Assembly: GCA_937884735.1 (NCBI GenBank)
Contig: CAKZYI010000234.1
Span: 1-6,130 of the forward strand
Source: an uncultured Pleurocapsa sp.
GTDB taxonomy: Bacteria > Cyanobacteriota > Cyanobacteriia > Cyanobacteriales > Xenococcaceae
Direction of reading: 5' to 3'
Length of the DNA: 6,130 bases
Each line of letters begins with the position of its first letter. Within the stretch, counting starts at the first letter, position 1. Shown here in pieces: positions 1 to 5,138 of this stretch. A model generated the notes under the pieces. It saw nothing but the letters and a program-made list of their open reading frames with translations. It did not search any database and was not told the DNA's origin. Both the position numbers and the translations under genes were made by a program.

Positions 1-826
1 CGATGTTTTCTAATGCTGATTTGTATGTGCGATCGCCTGCATCTTCTTGACTATTGTTTTTTTGAATATGCCATACTGCTGTTTTTTGAGCTATTACTAA
101 AGATACAGCTTGAGCCACTTTATCTTGTCGGACTAAAAGGACGTATTTATCAATCAACTTAAATATATTCCTAAATTTGGGTCTTGCTTTTCTTAGTTCA
201 AACAAGAAATGAGATATTATTTTTGTACCAAAAACTTGGTTGTCAGAGACTCTATGGTGCATTAAATTAAACAGAAGTTTAAAATAGTCAAAATCACAAT
301 TCAAAGCTAGTTCTTGATTTGCTAGTCGCAAATGTTCAATAGGATAACCAGCAATTTCTGTAGAGGTTAATAGGTCGCAAAAATAAGTCGATCCAGACCT
401 AGGAGTCGTCATAATAGCATAAGAAGTTTTGGGTTTGATTAATTGATTAGATGTTAATTGTAGCAAGTCTCTATGACACATTAAGTTGATAAAAATATCA
501 GCAAATAATCTAATAATTGGAATTTCTATTTTTAGGCTAGAAAGTTTTTGCTGTACTTCTGAAAATAAAGATGTTTCACTTACAACTGATACAACAACGA
601 TCGCTCTATATTTAACATCTTTTGAGAGAAAGATATAAATATCTTTTAAAGAATAAGCCGACAAATCATAGTAAAAATTACTGTCAGCTTGCTTACAACT
701 AGCAAAGAAATCCTGAATGTATTTTATTGGCTCTGTTTCTCCGACAAAAAAAATTTTTTCATGCCGCGAGAGTGTTTTTAATAACCGTGTTTCTTCGATC
801 GCTTGAAATATTTCAGCTAAACTCAT
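1..826 (-). CDS. Stf0-type sulfotransferase with unrecognised N-terminal domain (partial, C-terminus beyond left edge)
   Basis: The frame is open from ATG 826-824 to the window edge, giving 275 residues with no stop. Residues 136-164 hold the Stf0 (PF09037-like) signature: strand YAIMT, then TPRSGSTYFCDLL at 141-153 (5'-phosphosulfate loop binding PAPS), then AGYPIEHL (Pro162, Glu164). Residues 229-253 (VLLVRQDKVAQAVSL then TAVWH) match the second Stf0 block, R-x-D-x3-Q-A-V-S, which binds the PAPS 3'-phosphate. Enzymes of this family transfer sulfate from PAPS to a carbohydrate or lipid hydroxyl, as in mycobacterial trehalose 2-sulfotransferase; the acceptor cannot be inferred here. Residues 1-130 precede the catalytic fold and look alpha/beta (hydrophobic strands KIFFVGE and YRAIVVVSVV), but I cannot assign them to a family. 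No Shine-Dalgarno sequence is visible before the ATG. The sulfotransferase call is firm; substrate and full length are unknown. Confidence 0.88.
   Translation of the reverse strand, partial: MSLAEIFQAIEETRLLKTLSRHEKIFFVGETEPIKYIQDFFASCKQADSNFYYDLSAYSLKDIYIFLSKDVKYRAIVVVSVVSETSLFSEVQQKLSSLKIEIPIIRLFADIFINLMCHRDLLQLTSNQLIKPKTSYAIMTTPRSGSTYFCDLLTSTEIAGYPIEHLRLANQELALNCDFDYFKLLFNLMHHRVSDNQVFGTKIISHFLFELRKARPKFRNIFKLIDKYVLLVRQDKVAQAVSLVIAQKTAVWHIQKNNSQEDAGDRTYKSALENI
29..36. repeat. HIP1 octamer
   Basis: GCGATCGC, the highly iterated palindrome of many cyanobacterial genomes, inside the sulfotransferase gene. It is extended to GGCGATCGC on the minus strand. Confidence 0.9.
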
Positions 827-840
827 CTAAATTATTTTAA

Positions 841-870
841 ATTCAACTAATTTTTGCTGCTGAATGTCAA
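841..870 (-). promoter_or_regulatory. Candidate sigma-70 promoter for the sulfotransferase gene
   Basis: On the minus strand a perfect -35 hexamer TTGACA (870-865) is followed after 18 bp by TTGAAT (846-841), which matches 4 of 6 positions of TATAAT but lacks the important second-position A. The implied transcription start would leave only about 10 nt before the ATG at 826. The -35 match is good and the -10 is weak, so this is a candidate only. Confidence 0.27.
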
Positions 871-902
871 CCCATCCTCAAATAATATGCCACGAACAGG
901 GT

Positions 903-928
903 TTTACTGTAATTATCTGCTTTAATAT
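903..928 (+). promoter_or_regulatory. Weak candidate promoter for the invertase gene
   Basis: TTTACT (903-908) and TAATAT (923-928) resemble -35 and -10 elements, but the 14-bp spacer is shorter than the usual 16-18 bp. It is the best pair I can see in the 146-bp divergent gap upstream of the invertase. I found no GTA-N8-TAC NtcA site there. Confidence 0.18.
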
Positions 929-957
929 TTTTAGCGACTAGCTGAATCGTATTAAAC

Positions 958-962
958 AGGGG
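958..962 (+). promoter_or_regulatory. Ribosome-binding site deciding the TTG start of the invertase
   Basis: AGGGG lies 10 nt before the TTG at 973. An in-frame TGA at 943-945 closes the frame upstream, and no ATG or GTG lies between it and 973, so TTG is the first possible start. The next candidate is the GTG at codon 8, which would remove residues ahead of the conserved core. Confidence 0.55.
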
Positions 963-972
963 TTCTAAACAA

Positions 973-2343
973 TTGACTGCAAAACAAAGTTATGTGATTG
1001 CTGCCGAAGCTTGGCAAGCCTTAGAGTCATCGATTATCTACTATCGAGGTTGCCCCATTGGGACTTTAGCAGCCTGTGACTATAGTTCGCCTTCCCTCAA
1101 TTACGATCAGTGTTTTGTCAGGGATTTTGTTCCCGCAGCCTTAATCTTTCTGATTCGTGGACGGACAGAAATTGTTAAAAATTTTTTGTTAGAAACTCTT
1201 CGATTACAAATCAAAGAAAAGCAGCTAGATTTTCTCGAACCTGGAAGGGGTTTGATGCCCGCTAGCTTCAAAGTGCTGCACCAAGGAGACGAAGAATTTC
1301 TCAAGGCTGATTTTGGCGACCATGCAATTGGCAGGGTTACTCCCGTAGACTCTTGCCTGTGGTGGATGTTTGTCTTGCGGGCATATGTCAAAGCCACAGG
1401 AGAAAACTCTTTTGCCCATAGTCCAGAAATGCAAAAAGGCATTAGATTAATAATTGAATTATGTCTTTCCGCTAGGTTTGATATGTATCCCACCCTGCTA
1501 GTGCCTGATGGTGCGTGCATGATCGACCGTCGTATGGGAATTAACGGTCATCCTCTAGAAATTCAGGCATTGTTTCACACTACTCTCAAATGTGCCAAGG
1601 AATTATTGCTAGATAACAAAGAAAATATCAAAATTACTCAAGCCATTGATAATCGTCTTCCACCTCTTACTAATCATATTCGTCATAATTATTGGCTAGA
1701 TCCAGAAAAGCTAAACGTTATTTATCGTTATAACTCCGAAGAATATGGGGAAGATGCGCTAAATCAGTTTAATATTTATGCCGAATCGATTCCCTATGCT
1801 GAGTTGAGCGAATGGTTTCCTGAAGAAGGAGGATATTTAGCAGGAAACTTAGGCCCTTCTCATCTTGATTGTCGCTTCTTTGCTTTGGGGAATATGATGT
1901 CAATTTTATCTTCTCTGGTAATGCGCCAACAGGGTCAAATTATCATGCATACTATCGAGCAGAAATGGGAAGATTTGGTTGGGTGGATGCCTATGAAAAT
2001 TTGTTTTCCTGCACTCAAAGGCAGAGACTGGCAGATACTTACGGGATGTGACCCCAAAAATCGCCCCTGGTCTTATCACAACGGCGGTAACTGGCCAGTA
2101 CTATTGTGTTTCTTTGTCGCTGCTGCTGTTAAAATGGATCGCTTAGACTTAGCAAATAAAGCGATTGCGATCGCTGCTAAACGTCTTCACAAAGACGAAT
2201 GGGCAGAATATTATGATGGTAAAAATGGTCGTTTAGTCGGCAAAGAAGCCAGAAAATATCAAAATTGGACAATTTCTAGTTTTCTTCTAGCACAAGAGTT
2301 AGTTGACGATTCAAAATGTTTAGATTGGATTTCTCACGATTAG
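973..2343 (+). CDS. Neutral/alkaline invertase, glycoside hydrolase family 100
   Basis: A complete 456-residue cytoplasmic enzyme with no signal peptide, predicted to hydrolyse sucrose to glucose and fructose. The length and whole-sequence pattern fit cyanobacterial GH100 invertases such as Anabaena InvA/InvB (about 460-490 residues). Recognisable blocks, in order: YYRGCPIGTLAA (23-34), NYDQCFVRDFVPAALIFL (43-60), GRVTPVDSCLWW (120-131), PDGACMIDRRMGINGHPLE (178-196), NQFNIYAESIP (264-274), YLAGNLGPSHLDCRFFALGN (288-307), WSYHNGGNWP (366-375) and EWAEYYDG (409-416). From the published Anabaena structure I infer that Asp185 in CMIDRRMG is the general acid and that the acid in EWAEYYDG, probably Glu412, is the general base. 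The start is TTG. The gene is convergent with the kinase, 24 bp apart, and divergent from the sulfotransferase, so it is probably its own transcription unit. In cyanobacteria these enzymes set sucrose turnover in osmotic adaptation and carbon supply. Confidence 0.95.
   Translation: MTAKQSYVIAAEAWQALESSIIYYRGCPIGTLAACDYSSPSLNYDQCFVRDFVPAALIFLIRGRTEIVKNFLLETLRLQIKEKQLDFLEPGRGLMPASFKVLHQGDEEFLKADFGDHAIGRVTPVDSCLWWMFVLRAYVKATGENSFAHSPEMQKGIRLIIELCLSARFDMYPTLLVPDGACMIDRRMGINGHPLEIQALFHTTLKCAKELLLDNKENIKITQAIDNRLPPLTNHIRHNYWLDPEKLNVIYRYNSEEYGEDALNQFNIYAESIPYAELSEWFPEEGGYLAGNLGPSHLDCRFFALGNMMSILSSLVMRQQGQIIMHTIEQKWEDLVGWMPMKICFPALKGRDWQILTGCDPKNRPWSYHNGGNWPVLLCFFVAAAVKMDRLDLANKAIAIAAKRLHKDEWAEYYDGKNGRLVGKEARKYQNWTISSFLLAQELVDDSKCLDWISHD
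2167..2174. repeat. HIP1 octamer
   Basis: GCGATCGC inside the invertase gene (Ala-Ile-Ala-Ile-Ala region), preceded by the near-copy GCGATTGC at 2161. Confidence 0.9.
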
Positions 2344-2377
2344 TCAGTCATCAATCATTAGTCATTGCTAGCTGACT
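2342..2377. repeat. Small inverted repeat between convergent genes; weak terminator candidate
   Basis: AGTCAG (2342-2347) pairs with CTGACT (2372-2377) around a 24-nt loop, spanning the stop codons of both the invertase (TAG 2341-2343) and the kinase (TAG 2370-2368). The stem is short and no T-run follows on either strand, so intrinsic termination is doubtful. No better terminator is visible in the 24-bp gap. Confidence 0.22.
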
Positions 2378-3201
2378 TTAGAATCTGATTCTAGAGCCAC
2401 CTGAGCTAGGCGAATAGATTTGAGCATTTCTGATGCGGAATTAAACCGTCGCTGGGGAAGTTTTTGTAAAGCTTTGTGAATCGTTGAACGTAGCAAAAAA
2501 GGAATTGTATGGGGAAGATTTACTGTTTGGTTGAGATGAGAATTTCTTAAGTCGCTAAAAGCGCCTAAAAATGGTCTGTCTCCCACCAAAAGTTCGTAAA
2601 GCATTACTCCTACGGCATAAAGGTCGGAAGCATGAGAATAACGGCCATAAAATTGTTCTGGTGCCATATAAGCAGGTGAACCTGTGTCTCCCGTATCTAT
2701 CTGGGTTGCATCTACATCTTCCCCCAGACGAGCTATACCAAAATCAGCAATACGAGTAATATAACCACTTTCTCGTCGTTCTAGTAAAATGTTTTCTGGC
2801 TTAATATCCCGATGAACAATACTGCGATCGCGCGCATATTCAAGACCTGATAAAATATCTGTAATCAACTTCAAACTTACAGCTGGATCTAATTTATCTT
2901 TAGACTCCATTAACTCTCTTAGAGTGCCTCCCTGACAATAATCCATCACCATGAATCTTCCAGTTTGGCTGTATTCTAAACCTCGACAGCTAACAATATT
3001 GGGATGCTGCAAAGTTACCAAAAAGCCCAATTCCCTCAAAAACATTCTCGTAGGGAACTTTTGTCGGTCGAGCTCTTTGAGTGCAACCAGTTTTTTTGTT
3101 TGACGATGGACTGCACAAAAAACCCGACCATATTGACCTTGACCAAGACAATGAAGAATTTTGTATTTTGATTGATATGCAACTTCTGAAGACATAACCA
3201 T
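2368..3201 (-). CDS. spkG: Ser/Thr protein kinase, SpkG (Slr0152)-like
   Basis: A 277-residue Hanks-type (PknB-like) kinase that is almost entirely catalytic domain, with no membrane segment or sensor domain. All key elements are present: glycine loop LGQGQYGRV (19-27), ATP-anchoring Lys42 in VALKEL, helix-C Glu57, catalytic HRDIKPEN with Asp132 and Asn137, DFG 153-155, an activation loop with Thr166, Thr170 and Thr173, GSPAYMAPE (174-182), Asp193 in SDLYAVGV, and the C-lobe Arg in PQRRF (249-253). The HRD arginine suggests control by activation-loop phosphorylation. It is last in the minus-strand cluster, 27 bp after the TPR gene, as slr0152 follows slr0151 in Synechocystis. My recollection is that SpkG phosphorylates the operon's own ferredoxin, with Slr0151 influencing this. 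The start at 3201 has AGGT five nt upstream; a second ATG two codons later is possible. The kinase call is certain; the SpkG orthology rests on context. Confidence 0.93.
   Translation of the reverse strand: MVMSSEVAYQSKYKILHCLGQGQYGRVFCAVHRQTKKLVALKELDRQKFPTRMFLRELGFLVTLQHPNIVSCRGLEYSQTGRFMVMDYCQGGTLRELMESKDKLDPAVSLKLITDILSGLEYARDRSIVHRDIKPENILLERRESGYITRIADFGIARLGEDVDATQIDTGDTGSPAYMAPEQFYGRYSHASDLYAVGVMLYELLVGDRPFLGAFSDLRNSHLNQTVNLPHTIPFLLRSTIHKALQKLPQRRFNSASEMLKSIRLAQVALESDSKVS
2824..2831. repeat. HIP1 octamer
   Basis: GCGATCGC inside the kinase gene, just before the segment encoding the HRD catalytic loop. Confidence 0.9.
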
Positions 3202-3203
3202 TA

Positions 3204-3230
3204 AATACCTATCGGCATAAAGCAGGCATT
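3204..3230 (-). promoter_or_regulatory. Predicted RNA hairpin covering the kinase ribosome-binding site
   Basis: On the minus strand AATGCCT (3230-3224) can pair with AGGTATT (3210-3204), a 7-bp stem with one G-U pair and a 13-nt loop. The 3' arm contains the AGGT preceding the kinase ATG, and the 5' arm includes the last two bases of the TPR stop codon TAA. A second ATGCC (3218-3214) could pair with the same GGTAT (3209-3205) over a GATA tetraloop. A ribosome ending the TPR gene would open the longer stem, so translational coupling is plausible. This is inference from base pairing only. Confidence 0.3.
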
Positions 3231-4026
3231 AAACAAATAAACTATTGGCTAACACCTGTTCAGAATCCTGCCTATAATCCCTGTCTGCAGTAGCCGAACT
3301 AGAATATATTTGATAAATATCCTGAGTTTTTTGCTTAATTAACTTATAGTTATCTAAATTTCCTTTTTTGAAGTACAATTTCGCTGCTTTACGCAGGTCT
3401 TCTACAGCTAGCTGTTTATTACCTATGTCTGCAGACAAAATACCTCTATCGACATATGCTTCTACATATTCGCCATCGATTTGAATAGCTTTAGTATATT
3501 CTTCGATCGCTTTTTGTTTTTCTCCCATTTTCTGGTAACCTGTGGCATTTTGATAATACAGTTCAGCAGAACTAAAAGTAGTGCTTTGAGCTAATTTTAC
3601 GGTTTTGGATGATAATTCTTTATATTGCGTCTCTAGCTTTTGAATTTTATCCTTGAAGCTTAAATCTATCTGTTTTAAATTGTCTGAGATCTGTTTATAC
3701 TCTATTTCATATTGATCGTGGTCACTGGTGACTGACTGCTGTATTTGCATCATCTGATCGCAAATATTAGCGTGGTCACTTTGATTGTGTTGTGATAAAG
3801 TTGCGATCGTTTCGTTGTTTTTTGTAGTTACTAGATTTAAAATTCTTTTACGATTAATCAAGTTGAGGGCGACACAAGCCGAAAGAGGAATTGAGGCTAA
3901 GATCATCTCTTCTAGAAAAATAGAAGCGATTGTTCCAGCAACTGAACCAACTACAGCAGCAGCTTCAGCAATATTCAACCAGTGGTTATCTTGATATTTT
4001 GTATATATATGTAATTGTTTTTCCAT
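3229..4026 (-). CDS. Membrane-anchored coiled-coil/TPR protein, Slr0151-like
   Basis: 265 residues. Residues 18-57 form a hydrophobic hairpin (small-residue-rich AEAAAVVGSVAGTIASIF, then MILASIPLSACVALNLI) followed by basic NRKR, consistent with one or two membrane segments. Residues 70-145 are polar, helical and rich in Gln, Lys, Asp and Glu, likely a coiled coil. Two tetratricopeptide repeats follow: about 154-187 (with GYQKMGEKQKAIEEYTKAI) and 188-221 (with GILSADIGNKQLAVEDLRKAA), then a polar tail. TPRs are protein-docking repeats. Its place directly upstream of the kinase and the fold order match Synechocystis Slr0151, a thylakoid-associated protein reported to be needed for photosystem II repair in high light. 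The likely role is a membrane scaffold bringing the kinase or ferredoxin to assembling photosystem II. The ATG at 4026 has only a poorly placed AGAAG before it, and the gene lies 45 bp after its upstream neighbour. Confidence 0.85.
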   Translation of the reverse strand: MEKQLHIYTKYQDNHWLNIAEAAAVVGSVAGTIASIFLEEMILASIPLSACVALNLINRKRILNLVTTKNNETIATLSQHNQSDHANICDQMMQIQQSVTSDHDQYEIEYKQISDNLKQIDLSFKDKIQKLETQYKELSSKTVKLAQSTTFSSAELYYQNATGYQKMGEKQKAIEEYTKAIQIDGEYVEAYVDRGILSADIGNKQLAVEDLRKAAKLYFKKGNLDNYKLIKQKTQDIYQIYSSSATADRDYRQDSEQVLANSLFV

Positions 4027-4071
4027 GACTTCTAAAAATTAAATTTAAATATTTTCTATCCTATTGATTAT

Positions 4072-4542
4072 TTAAGAGCTAAGAATGCTTTGATCGAGCT
4101 GCAACACTGGTAAAATCAATCTCATTTCTTCATCAGTTAAATATTCTTTTATTACCTCTGGCATTACCCTATAGGTAGCTTCAGAAATATGCTCTGTCTT
4201 GTTAGCATTAACAATTGTGCGATGCCACAGTAAAAGACTATCTCGCAGCCAATCTAAATCATTGATCAACATCGCTGCTACAGAACAACGCAGTACAATT
4301 GCTACATCTCTTCGCCAGATAGAGCTTAAATTTTTAGAACCTCTAACAAATAATTGAGAATCCTTTACATCCATCTTTCTTTTTGTTAGATCTAAAACCT
4401 GTTCTGATTTTTCACTAATTTTCTTATAAGCACTTATGCGCAGGTCAACTGAATCTAGATAATCCTTAAGAAACTTTAGTTCTTGGTCTGTAGCATAGCG
4501 ACCATCTGCTTCTATGGTTAATTTGGTTATTTGTTTCAACAT
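4072..4542 (-). CDS. Phycobilisome-fold protein lacking the bilin cysteine, Slr0149-like
   Basis: 156 residues, close to the length of an allophycocyanin subunit (about 160). The N-terminal DGRYATDQELKFLKDYLDSV (13-32), then DLRISAYKKISEKSEQVL, follows the phycobiliprotein pattern. The central RRDVAIVLRCSVAAMLINDLDWL (77-99) aligns with the C-A-R-D-x4-L-R chromophore block. The bilin-attachment cysteine is replaced by Trp76, while Arg78, Asp79 and the L-R pair (84-85) remain, so covalent bilin attachment at the usual site is not possible. The fold probably serves as a protein-interaction module or holds a ligand non-covalently. In Synechocystis the matching gene, slr0149, lies in the PAP operon linked to photosystem II assembly. 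No Shine-Dalgarno is visible in the very AT-rich 54-bp leader. The fold call is strong; the function is unknown. Confidence 0.82.
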   Translation of the reverse strand: MLKQITKLTIEADGRYATDQELKFLKDYLDSVDLRISAYKKISEKSEQVLDLTKRKMDVKDSQLFVRGSKNLSSIWRRDVAIVLRCSVAAMLINDLDWLRDSLLLWHRTIVNANKTEHISEATYRVMPEVIKEYLTDEEMRLILPVLQLDQSILSS

Positions 4543-4585
4543 AAATAAAATTTTTTATTTTTTAAAATTTGACAATATTCAATGT

Positions 4586-4608
4586 AATCAAACCTCTCAA
4601 GTTTGATT
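4586..4608 (-). promoter_or_regulatory. Perfect 8-bp hairpin spanning the ferredoxin stop codon
   Basis: On the minus strand AATCAAAC (4608-4601) and GTTTGATT (4593-4586) are exact reverse complements around the 7-nt loop TTGAGAG, which contains the ferredoxin stop TGA (4599-4597). No T-run follows immediately, so it does not look like a classical terminator. An mRNA-stabilising or processing hairpin between the ferredoxin and the next gene, or partial attenuation, is possible. Confidence 0.4.
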
Positions 4609-5070
4609 TAGATATCGATTTACTGTCGATTGAGTATCTTGCAGTTGAGAAATCATCGAACGAGTAATTAATTTACCCTGCTCGACCAAGATTTTTCCGC
4701 TAAGGGGATGAAGAATATTTTTCTCTGCTCGACGACCAATCAAACTCTCAATATCTTTGATTTCGCTAACATACATTCCCGAAGGTAGTTCGACTACTAC
4801 GCCCTCTCCTATTACCCTCGCTTGACAAGCCAGGCGTGAATTTTTACTACAGGTAGTGATTGTGCCCAAAGTACGCTGCTCTTGACGATTGAGAGGGGAA
4901 AGACTGTCCATGCCATCTTTAATATAAATATGACAAGTGGCACACCTTCCTTTGCCTCCGCATTGGGGTAGTACATTAATCTCGTTGCTCAGTAAACCAG
5001 ATAAAAGATTATCGTTAGTTTTAATTGAGGTTTCTTGATCGATTGGATCGAGCTTAACTGTTTTTACCAA
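4597..5070 (-). CDS. 2Fe-2S ferredoxin with C-terminal extension, Slr0148 (Fed5)-like
   Basis: 157 residues, longer than a plain plant-type ferredoxin of about 97. The cluster ligands are Cys37, Cys43 and Cys46 in QCGGKGRCATCHI (36-48) and Cys82 in RLACQA (79-84). The C-x5-C-x2-C-x35-C spacing differs from the plant-type C-x4-C-x2-C and resembles the CGGxGxC type. A fifth cysteine, Cys74, is probably not a ligand. Residues 1-105 form the ferredoxin fold. Residues ~106-157 are an extra tail with HPLSGKILVEQGKLITRSMI (121-140), of no function known to me. It is predicted to carry one electron for a partner linked to photosystem II assembly. Thr18 and Thr72, the positions I recall (unverified) as SpkG-dependent phosphosites in Synechocystis Slr0148, are both Thr here. 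The start is TTG, supported by AAGGAG 8 nt upstream and by an in-frame stop (5085-5083); the first in-frame ATG is Met54, inside the domain. Confidence 0.92.
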   Translation of the reverse strand: MVKTVKLDPIDQETSIKTNDNLLSGLLSNEINVLPQCGGKGRCATCHIYIKDGMDSLSPLNRQEQRTLGTITTCSKNSRLACQARVIGEGVVVELPSGMYVSEIKDIESLIGRRAEKNILHPLSGKILVEQGKLITRSMISQLQDTQSTVNRYLNQT

Positions 5071-5078
5071 AGTAAATA

Positions 5079-5084
5079 CTCCTT
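5079..5084 (-). promoter_or_regulatory. Strong Shine-Dalgarno AAGGAG deciding the TTG start of the ferredoxin
   Basis: AAGGAG on the minus strand (5084-5079) sits 8 nt before TTG (5070-5068), ideal spacing and the strongest ribosome-binding site in the cluster. The overlapping in-frame TAA at 5085-5083 rules out a start further upstream. Confidence 0.8.
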
Positions 5085-5123
5085 ATTGTTTATTGCACAC
5101 ATCAATTGCTCAATCTATTAACT

Positions 5124-5138
5124 CTGAGCGTATCTCAG
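5124..5138 (-). promoter_or_regulatory. Short hairpin at the stop codon of the V4R gene
   Basis: On the minus strand CTGAG (5138-5134) pairs with CTCAG (5128-5124) over the 5-nt loop ATACG. The stop TGA (5137-5135) is in the 5' arm. The stem is only 5 bp with no T-run, so chance is possible. It is noted because two further gene ends in this cluster also coincide with a hairpin. Confidence 0.2.

Noticed and set aside
1107..1520. 137-codon open frame on the minus strand inside the invertase gene
   Set aside because: It lies opposite a strongly conserved GH100 coding region, has no recognisable domain, and its composition is what an antisense reading would give. The same holds for the minus-strand frame at 1225-1434.
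1869..2051. 60-codon plus-strand frame inside the invertase gene
   Set aside because: An out-of-frame shadow of conserved invertase sequence with no domain.
2344..2367. An intrinsic bidirectional terminator between the invertase and kinase genes
   Set aside because: The stem is 6 bp with a 24-nt loop and no T-run on either strand, so it is listed only as a weak inverted repeat.
2571..2759. Plus-strand frame opposite the kinase gene; likewise 3785-3994 opposite the TPR gene
   Set aside because: Both lie opposite convincing genes, have no recognisable domain and no ribosome-binding site that I would trust.
4027..4071. A missed slr0150-type ferredoxin gene between the phycobilisome-fold and TPR genes
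   Set aside because: Only 45 bp of AT-rich sequence lie there, too short for any ferredoxin or its remnant.
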